Program-made: the position numbers and the translations under genes
Shown: piece after piece, positions 1 through 5,040 of the stretch
How the letters are laid out: every line of letters begins with the position of its first letter
Numbering within the stretch: position 1 is the stretch's first letter
The notes under the pieces: model-generated
The model's database searches: none
The model's input: only the letters and a program-made list of their open reading frames with translations
What the model was told of the DNA's origin: nothing
DNA from: Gammaproteobacteria bacterium
GTDB taxonomy: Bacteria; Pseudomonadota; Gammaproteobacteria; GCA-001735895
Direction of reading: 5' to 3'
DNA length: 7,156 nt
Assembly: GCA_015494335.1 (NCBI GenBank)
Contig: WGBK01000113.1
Coordinates: 1 to 7,156 of the forward strand

Positions 1-479
1 AGCTGTACCTGGCTTCGATGGCCGGGGTGAAGATCGAGCTGATCATTCGCGATACCTGTCGTATCCGTCCCGGCATCCAGGGTCTGTCCGACAATATTTC
101 GGTGATCTCCATTGTCGGCCGCTTCCTCGAGCACAGTCGCATCTACTATTTCCGCAACGGCGGCGAGGAAGAGTTCTACATCGGCTCGGCGGACCTGATG
201 ACGCGCAACCTCGAGCATCGCGTCGAGGTGCTGACGCCGGTTTGTCTGAAGGAGCACAAGGAGGAATGCCGCACCATCCTCAACGCCTGTCTCAACGACC
301 AGGTCAATGCCTGGGAGATGCAGCCCGACGGTAGTTACATCAAGCGCCACAACGACGATCCCAATGCCATCGGCGCGCAACAGCGCATGATTCTGCTGGC
401 GCGGGAACGCAGCAAGCTGGCGCGCGAGCACAAGAACCTGAAATTCCGCTTCGCCTCGCGCAAGCACCGCAATCGCTGA
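1..479 (+). CDS. ppk: Polyphosphate kinase 1, C-terminal part (5' end outside window)
   Basis: PPK1 reversibly moves the terminal phosphate of ATP onto a growing polyphosphate chain. The open frame runs in from the window edge (first full codon at base 3) and ends at TGA 477-479, so about 158 C-terminal residues are visible; the whole enzyme is usually near 690-700. Family signatures are the AGVKIELIIR strand, the RPGIQGLSDNI loop, and SIVGRFLEHSRIYYF with a conserved histidine at bases 132-134. That histidine belongs to the second phospholipase-D-like half of the active site. GSADLMTRNLEHRVEVLTP follows, then the tail motif QPDGSY. The Met codon at base 18 is internal, not a start. ppx follows after 15 bp on the same strand, the E. 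coli-like ppk-ppx order. Nothing suggests truncation other than the window edge. Confidence 0.95.
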   Translation, partial: LYLASMAGVKIELIIRDTCRIRPGIQGLSDNISVISIVGRFLEHSRIYYFRNGGEEEFYIGSADLMTRNLEHRVEVLTPVCLKEHKEECRTILNACLNDQVNAWEMQPDGSYIKRHNDDPNAIGAQQRMILLARERSKLAREHKNLKFRFASRKHRNR

Positions 480-494
480 GCCGGCGTCGCATCC

Positions 495-1976
495 ATGATC
501 AACACCAAACGCCAGCTGGCGGCCATCGATCTGGGTTCGAACAGCTTTCACATGGTGGTGGCGCGGGTGCAGAACGGCCAGCTGCATACCATCGACAAGA
601 TCAAGGAAATGGTGCGCCTGGCCGAGGGCCTGGACGAGCACAACCTGCTCAGCGAGGAGAAGATGGAAGAGGCGCTGGCCTGCCTGCGCCGCTTCGGTCA
701 GCGCATCAAGGACCTGCCGCCGGAGAATGTCGCCGCTGTCGGCACCAATACCCTGCGCAAGGCGCACAATTCCTGGCAGTTCCTGCTGCGCGCCGAGCAG
801 GCACTGGGCTTCCCGATCAGCATCGTCGCCGGTCAGGAGGAAGCGCGCCTGGTCTATCAGGGCGTGGCCCATACCCTGGCGCAGACCGAGGACTACCGGC
901 TGGTCATCGATATCGGCGGCGGCAGCACCGAATTCATCATCGGCAAGGCCTACCAGCCGATGCTGATGGAAAGCCTCGGCATGGGCTGTGTCAGTTTCAC
1001 GCGCAAGTGGTTCGGCGACGGGGTGATTACCGAACAACGCCTGCGCAGCGCCATCATCGACGGCCGTCGCAAGCTGGAATGGATCAGCGATGCCTATCTC
1101 GAGCACGGCTGGCAGGAGACCATCGGCTCTTCCGGCACCATCAAGGCGATCTCCAAGGTGCTGCGCGACGACTATGGCACCGATGGCTGGATCGACTACC
1201 CGCACCTGCGCAAGCTGGCGGATCTGTTCGTAACCGCCGGGCGCATCGATCACATCGTGCTCAACGGCCTGCCGGAGAACCGCGCACCGGTCATCATCGG
1301 CGGACTCTGCGTGCTGATGGCGGCCTTCGAGGAACTGCACATCGAGCGCATGATGGCTTCCGACGGCGCCCTGCGCGAAGGCCTGCTCAACGACATGATC
1401 GAGACCTCCCACGGTCACGACATTCGCGATGAAACCGTGCGTGATTTCGAGCTGCGCTATCACATCGATACCGCCCAGGCCGGTCGCATCGCCTTCACCG
1501 CCCTGCAACTGCACGACCAGATCGGCCTGCCGAAAGATCAACCCACGCGAAAGCTGTTGCACTGGGCGGCAAGACTGCACGAGGTCGGCCTGTCGATCTC
1601 CCACAGCAATTATCCGAATCACAGTGGGTATATCATCGAGCAATCGGACATGCCCGGTTTCTCGCGCGAGAAGCAGAACCTGCTCGGCCTGCTGATGCGC
1701 CTGCAACGCGGCAAGTTGCGCATGGAGCTGATCGAAGCCATGCCGAGGCTGCCGGAGGATTTCGATCTGATCCTGATCCTGCTGCGCCTGGCCATCATTC
1801 TCGAACGCGGACGGGACTGGGACAGCCAGCGCAAGCTGAAGCTGAAGCGAAAGGGGCGCAAGCTGAAGCTGAAATTCCCCGAACACTACCTGGAGGAACA
1901 CCCGCTGACCGAGGCGGATCTGAACCAGGAACGCCTGGAAGTCGAGAAGCTGGGTTACAAGCTCAAGATTCGATGA
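495..1976 (+). CDS. ppx: Exopolyphosphatase, Ppx/GppA family
   Basis: Processive hydrolase that releases orthophosphate from the ends of polyphosphate, opposing PPK; some members also hydrolyse pppGpp. The product has 493 residues, close to the roughly 500 of E. coli PPX. The ASKHA ATPase-like fold shows in the phosphate-1 loop AAIDLGSNSFHMVVAR (residues 9-24), AVGTNTLRKA (81-90), the catalytic-acid segment GQEEARLVYQGV (113-124), phosphate-2 DIGGGSTEF (139-147) and GSSGTIKAI (211-219). From about residue 310 the helical HD-like domain follows, with a degenerate LHEVG (361-365) and HSGYII (376-381). The C-terminus is a basic strand pair (446-461) and an EHPLTEADL segment typical of longer PPX proteins, which favours PPX over GppA. 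No strong Shine-Dalgarno precedes ATG 495. The stop codon overlaps the start of the exporter gene, so expression is probably linked to ppk upstream. Confidence 0.93.
   Translation: MINTKRQLAAIDLGSNSFHMVVARVQNGQLHTIDKIKEMVRLAEGLDEHNLLSEEKMEEALACLRRFGQRIKDLPPENVAAVGTNTLRKAHNSWQFLLRAEQALGFPISIVAGQEEARLVYQGVAHTLAQTEDYRLVIDIGGGSTEFIIGKAYQPMLMESLGMGCVSFTRKWFGDGVITEQRLRSAIIDGRRKLEWISDAYLEHGWQETIGSSGTIKAISKVLRDDYGTDGWIDYPHLRKLADLFVTAGRIDHIVLNGLPENRAPVIIGGLCVLMAAFEELHIERMMASDGALREGLLNDMIETSHGHDIRDETVRDFELRYHIDTAQAGRIAFTALQLHDQIGLPKDQPTRKLLHWAARLHEVGLSISHSNYPNHSGYIIEQSDMPGFSREKQNLLGLLMRLQRGKLRMELIEAMPRLPEDFDLILILLRLAIILERGRDWDSQRKLKLKRKGRKLKLKFPEHYLEEHPLTEADLNQERLEVEKLGYKLKIR
1830..1873 (+). repeat. 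In-frame 17-nt direct repeat inside ppx
   Basis: The 17-base word CGCAAGCTGAAGCTGAA occurs at 1830-1846 and again at 1857-1873, exactly 27 nt (nine codons) apart. Both copies encode RKLKLK, giving a strongly basic, alternating lysine/leucine stretch (residues 446-460) typical of two beta strands of a hairpin. The C-terminal part of longer exopolyphosphatases often has a basic strand pair here that could contact polyphosphate. The near-perfect nucleotide identity is probably codon-use coincidence or a small duplication, not a mobile element. Confidence 0.7.
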
Positions 1977-2608
1977 GCGGTGCCACTGGCATCGCCTTTG
2001 CTGCGGGTCTGAGTCTTGGCCTGTCGCTGATCGTGGCTATCGGAGCGCAGAATGCCTTCGTGCTGCGCCAGGGACTGAAACGGGAAGGTCTGTTTCTGGT
2101 TTGCCTGGTCTGTGCGCTGTCCGACGCCTTGCTGATTCTGGCCGGCGTGTTCGGTTTCCATCGACTGCTGCTGCAATGGCCGCAACTGGAGGAACTGGCC
2201 CGCCTGGGCGGCGGCCTGTTCCTGTTGGGCTTCGGGCTGCGCAGCCTGTGGGCTGCCTGGAAGGGCGGGGCAGGGCTGCAGCCTTCGGATGCCCCGGCGA
2301 AATCCTCGCTCGGTATTCTGGCCATGACCCTGGCCTTCACCTGGCTCAACCCCCATGTCTATCTGGATACCCTGGTGCTGATGGGGTCGGTCTCCACACG
2401 CTTTGCGGACCAACGACCGGCCTTCGCCTTCGGGGCCATGGTCGCCTCGTTCCTGTTTTTCTTCGGACTGGGATACGGGGCGCGTCTGCTGGCGCCCGTC
2501 CTGTGTCACCCCCGTGCCTGGCAGTTGCTGGATCTGCTGATAGCCGGGGTCATGCTGACGCTGGCCTGGGGATTGCTGACCGCCGGGGGTGGCTCTCAGC
2601 TCTTGTAG
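1973..2608 (+). CDS. argO: LysE/ArgO family amino-acid exporter (arginine/lysine type)
   Basis: Inner-membrane exporter of basic amino acids, probably arginine and/or lysine. The product has 211 residues, the same length as E. coli ArgO. Visible family signatures are GAQNAFVLRQGLKRE (residues 24-38), SDALLI (50-55) and TWLNPHVYLDTLVLMGS (123-139). Six hydrophobic segments fall at about 7-27, 39-59, 75-95, 113-133, 150-172 and 184-204. ATG 1973 lies in the ATGA overlap with the ppx stop and has no independent Shine-Dalgarno, so translational coupling to ppx is likely. No ArgP- or LysG-type regulator gene lies beside it. The last three codons and stop overlap the end of the convergent chemoreceptor gene. 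Family assignment is firm; the exact substrate is inferred and the gene symbol rests on similarity alone. Confidence 0.88.
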   Translation: MSGATGIAFAAGLSLGLSLIVAIGAQNAFVLRQGLKREGLFLVCLVCALSDALLILAGVFGFHRLLLQWPQLEELARLGGGLFLLGFGLRSLWAAWKGGAGLQPSDAPAKSSLGILAMTLAFTWLNPHVYLDTLVLMGSVSTRFADQRPAFAFGAMVASFLFFFGLGYGARLLAPVLCHPRAWQLLDLLIAGVMLTLAWGLLTAGGGSQLL

Positions 2609-4278
2609 CCGATGCGGAAACCGCCCCAGTGCTTGCCGTTGACATAGACCGGCACGGACAGGTCGTGCATGACCTCGCCGGTGTCGCGCTTGTAAGTCTG
2701 CAGCAACAGCTTGTGGGTATGGCTGCCGCAGCGCGCGCCGGTACGGTCATCGAAGATGCGCTTGGTGCGGTTGCCGGCCAGGTCCTTTTCCGGGTCGCCG
2801 GTCAGCGGCTGGCTGAAGCGGTTGTTGTGAGTTGGCACATAGCCCTTCGGATCGGTGGCGATGGCATAGGCGATGAACGGATACTGTTCGAGGATCGGCT
2901 CCTGAATCCCCGGCAACAGCTTGTCGGCGAAGCGGTCGTAACGGGTGTGATACTTGGTCGGCTGACTGCCTTCGATGGGCTGGTAGTTGCGGTCGAACAG
3001 GTCGCTCTCGCTGATCTCGCCGCGGTCGATGGCCTGCTCGAACTCCTTGCCGATTCGTGCCGCAGCCTGCTCGGCGATGCGATAGACCTCCTGGTGAATG
3101 CCCTCGATTTCCAGCTCCGCCAGTGATGCGTTGGCCTGTTCGGCCATCTCGGTGAATTTCTCGGCTTCCCGATCCAGTTCGTGGACATGCTGGGTGCTGG
3201 CCGACAGCTCGCGGTTGATGGCCGAAACCGATTCGTTGATCTTCTGCAGGTGGTCGTGGTTTTCGCGAGCATGTTCGGCGATGGAACCGATGCGCTGCTC
3301 GACGCCGGAGACTTTCTCCGTCACGCTGCCGAGGATGCCTTCGATCGAGCTGATGGAGTCCGTTCCCTCGCGCACTTCCTCGGCCAGTTGGCGGAACAGG
3401 GTCACCACCTCGCTGGTCTGGGCGTGGTTGGCCTCGATGATGCGCGCCACCTCGCCGGTGGCCTCGGTGGTGCGGGCGGCCAGAGAGCGCACCTCGTCCG
3501 CCACCACGGCAAAGCCGCGACCCATTTCGCCGGCGCGTGCGGCCTCGATGGCGGCATTCAGCGCCAGCAGATTGGTTTGCTCGGCGATCTCGTCGATGAC
3601 CTGGGTCACGGCCTTGATCTTGTCGGAGTTGGCGCTCAGGGCCTCGATGCTGCTGTAGGCGTTTTCGGTATTCTCGAGGATCTTCGAGATCCTGCCGTGG
3701 GTCAGTTGCAGCACCTGTCGCCCCTGTTCGCTGTCGAGACGGGCTTCCTTCGAGTAATTGCGGGCTTCCTCGGAATGCTCGGCCACCTGCTGCCCCAACC
3801 CGGTGATGATCTGCGTTGAATCCGCCACCTGACCGACTTCCCGTGCCTGGCCATCGAGTTTCTGACTCAATTGCGAGACCGAATGGGATACCTCGGCGGC
3901 GGAGATGGCGCTGTGGCTGGAGGTCTGCGACAGGCGTTTCGCCGATTCGCGGAAATCGCTCAGCAGTGCGCTGACCCGAGCCATCGGCGCAAGCAGGGCC
4001 GGCTGTTTCTGTTGCAGTTGCTCGAGTTCGGCGGCCGCTTCTTCGGGCTGGTCGTTGCTGGCCATCCGCAGCAATAGTTCCTGTGCCCTGTGCAGCGGGT
4101 TGAACATGTAGAAATAGAACCAGCTGAAGCCGACGGTCATGGCCAGCAGGGCGCTGAGGGTAAACCAGAAGGTGTGGGCCGGATCCATGTCGTTGAGGAC
4201 ATGGACTCCCAGATTGAACAGGACCAGGGCAGCGAGGGTTATCAGAAAGGGCTTGGCGAGTAGCTTGATCAAATCCAT
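2596..4278 (-). CDS. Methyl-accepting chemotaxis protein with C-terminal sensor-like domain
   Basis: Chemoreceptor that would control CheA kinase through CheW. The product has 560 residues. Two hydrophobic helices (about 9-28 and 37-59) are separated by roughly ten residues, so there is essentially no periplasmic ligand-binding domain. Residues 60-130 are helical, with no recognisable HAMP signature. The signalling domain contains the hallmark hairpin tip EIAEQTNLLALNAAIEAARAG (230-250 in part), then GRGFAVVADEVRSLAARTTEAT (253-274 in part). After the coiled coil, residues about 395-560 form a separate domain with YVPTHNNRFSQPLTGD (480-495), NRTKRIFDDRTG (503-514), CGSHTH (517-522), LLQTYKRDTGEVMHDLSVP (525-543) and HWGGFRIGY (550-558). 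I recall this domain as recurring in proteobacterial MCPs; it resembles a Cache/PAS-like fold. No C-terminal NWETF-type CheR tether is present. The start at 4278 gives the first membrane helix; a weak AAAGG lies 12 nt upstream. Ligand unknown. Confidence 0.92.
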   Translation of the reverse strand: MDLIKLLAKPFLITLAALVLFNLGVHVLNDMDPAHTFWFTLSALLAMTVGFSWFYFYMFNPLHRAQELLLRMASNDQPEEAAAELEQLQQKQPALLAPMARVSALLSDFRESAKRLSQTSSHSAISAAEVSHSVSQLSQKLDGQAREVGQVADSTQIITGLGQQVAEHSEEARNYSKEARLDSEQGRQVLQLTHGRISKILENTENAYSSIEALSANSDKIKAVTQVIDEIAEQTNLLALNAAIEAARAGEMGRGFAVVADEVRSLAARTTEATGEVARIIEANHAQTSEVVTLFRQLAEEVREGTDSISSIEGILGSVTEKVSGVEQRIGSIAEHARENHDHLQKINESVSAINRELSASTQHVHELDREAEKFTEMAEQANASLAELEIEGIHQEVYRIAEQAAARIGKEFEQAIDRGEISESDLFDRNYQPIEGSQPTKYHTRYDRFADKLLPGIQEPILEQYPFIAYAIATDPKGYVPTHNNRFSQPLTGDPEKDLAGNRTKRIFDDRTGARCGSHTHKLLLQTYKRDTGEVMHDLSVPVYVNGKHWGGFRIGYKS

Positions 4279-4310
4279 TGTGTGTTGCGGCCTTTGTTCT
4301 CTTGTTGTCG

Positions 4311-4339
4311 GTTATCCGGAGTGTAGATCAGTCTTGCAA
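4311..4339 (-). promoter_or_regulatory. Candidate leftward promoter for the chemoreceptor gene
   Basis: Read on the minus strand, TTGCAA (4339-4334) and GATAAC (4316-4311) are separated by 17 bp. Each matches the sigma-70 consensus at four of six positions. The same -10 area reads CCGGATAA, six of eight matches to the flagellar sigma-28 box GCCGATAA, with GCAAG 13 bp upstream (a usual sigma-28 layout has about 14). Chemoreceptor genes are often sigma-28 dependent, so either reading is possible. Predicted from sequence only. Confidence 0.4.
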
Positions 4340-4345
4340 ATTTGC
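4336..4345. repeat. Perfect 10-bp palindrome GCAAATTTGC
   Basis: GCAAATTTGC is its own reverse complement. It overlaps the putative -35 of the leftward promoter and lies about 20 bp upstream of the -35 of the rightward promoter. That position would suit a dimeric regulator acting on both transcripts, but a palindrome of this length can occur by chance and I do not recognise the operator. Confidence 0.35.
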
Positions 4346-4364
4346 CCGGTTCCGCGGCTTGGGA

Positions 4365-4394
4365 ATTACAAACCAACCCGGGATGGCCTATAAT
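4365..4394 (+). promoter_or_regulatory. Sigma-70-like promoter of the coiled-coil/OmpA operon
   Basis: A perfect -10 hexamer TATAAT (4389-4394) is preceded by an 18-bp spacer and ATTACA (4365-4370), which matches TTGACA at four of six positions. Transcription would begin near A4401 and give a leader of about 33 nt before ATG 4434. This placement rules out the longer reading of the downstream gene, because in-frame ATG codons at 4278 and 4383 would lie upstream of the transcript start. The AT-rich leader stands out against GC-rich surroundings. Confidence 0.65.
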
Positions 4395-4433
4395 TCGTTC
4401 AATACATCAATAATCCTACGGAATTGTATCTAC

Positions 4434-5006
4434 ATGGAAGGCAAGCAAACCCGATCCAGGTCCACCACCGGCACGGAAACTCCTTCCGCGGACGCCGACA
4501 GCGGGGACAATGTCGACAAGATCCGCGATATCCTGTTCGGACAGCAACTGAGAGAGTTCGAACGCAAGTTTCAGCAGATCGAAGCCCGCCTCAACGAAGA
4601 CCTGGAGGCCCTGCGCGGGGACCTGGGGCAACAGGGGGAATCCATGCAGGCCTATATCGACAGTGAAGTCGGTATTCTCGACGGCAAGTTGAAGAGCGAG
4701 AGCGATACGCGGCAAAAGCAGCTCGACGACCTGCAGGATGAGCTGAAGAAGACCTCACGCCAGATCGGTGCCCGTATCAACGACCTGAGCGAACAACTGG
4801 CCGAGCAGGGGCGCGAGTACAACCAGAAACTGCTCAAGCTGAAGCAGGACATTTCAGCGGAATTGAAGAAGACCGGCAACGGCCTGCGCGAGCGCATGGA
4901 CGAACGCTATCGCGAACTGTCCGAAGGCAAGGTGAACCGTTCGGCGCTGGCCGAAATGCTGACCACTCTGGCACTGCAGCTGAGCGACGAAGAAGCGCGG
5001 GACTGA
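4434..5006 (+). CDS. Coiled-coil cytoplasmic protein, first gene of the OmpA operon
   Basis: Uncharacterised 190-residue protein; I recall similar proteins in diverse bacteria but no established function. Residues 1-26 are polar and probably disordered. Residues 28-44 carry a motif (DKIRDILFG, then LREFERKF) that resembles the N-terminus of the next gene product. Residues 45-160 are almost entirely charged and helical with regular leucine/isoleucine spacing, i.e. a long coiled coil. Inside it a 40-residue repeat is visible (DELKKTSRQIGARI at 102-115 against AELKKTGNGLRERM at 142-155). The C-terminal segment KVNRSALAEMLTTLALQL (166-183) looks like a small amphipathic helix. There is no signal peptide or membrane segment, so it is probably cytoplasmic. 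ATG 4434 is chosen because the promoter lies just upstream; the ribosome site (ACGGAA, 10 nt away) is weak. The OmpA-like gene follows 34 bp later on the same strand. Confidence 0.85.
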   Translation: MEGKQTRSRSTTGTETPSADADSGDNVDKIRDILFGQQLREFERKFQQIEARLNEDLEALRGDLGQQGESMQAYIDSEVGILDGKLKSESDTRQKQLDDLQDELKKTSRQIGARINDLSEQLAEQGREYNQKLLKLKQDISAELKKTGNGLRERMDERYRELSEGKVNRSALAEMLTTLALQLSDEEARD

Positions 5007-5040
5007 GGCGGGAGACCGGGCTTGATGCAATGCGTCGATC

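Larger units (their letters stand above)
4279..4433. promoter_or_regulatory. Divergent intergenic region between mcp and the coiled-coil gene
   Basis: This 155-bp gap is the only substantial non-coding stretch. It separates the leftward chemoreceptor gene from the rightward two-gene operon, so it should hold promoters for both. It includes an AT-rich part (about 4386-4430) with a good rightward -10 box, a weaker leftward promoter candidate and a perfect 10-bp palindrome. I see no riboswitch-like structure or small ORF in it. Confidence 0.8.

Noticed and set aside
18..479. Complete small gene starting at ATG 18
   Set aside because: The frame is open upstream to the window edge, and the codons before ATG 18 continue the PPK1 alignment, so the Met is internal.
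1955..2509. Minus-strand open frame opposite the exporter gene
   Set aside because: Gln/Arg/Gly-rich composition typical of an antisense shadow of a membrane-protein gene, and no domain.
2560..2640. Rho-independent terminator at the exporter/chemoreceptor junction
   Set aside because: GC-rich words occur here, but I found no convincing stem followed by a T-run on either strand.
2101..3126. Plus-strand open frame of 341 codons spanning the exporter and the end of the chemoreceptor gene
   Set aside because: It is out of frame with the exporter and antisense to the chemoreceptor, both of which have strong family signatures. Its own translation shows no motif.
3948..4104. HAMP domain after the second membrane helix of the chemoreceptor
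   Set aside because: Residues 59-110 are helical and begin with NPLHRA, but the usual conserved acidic-Glu-(I/L)-Gly element is absent, so I did not call a HAMP.
4278..4433. N-terminal extension of the coiled-coil protein from ATG 4278 or ATG 4383
   Set aside because: Both starts lie upstream of the TATAAT-based transcription start, and the extension would translate the promoter itself. The frame is open there only by chance.
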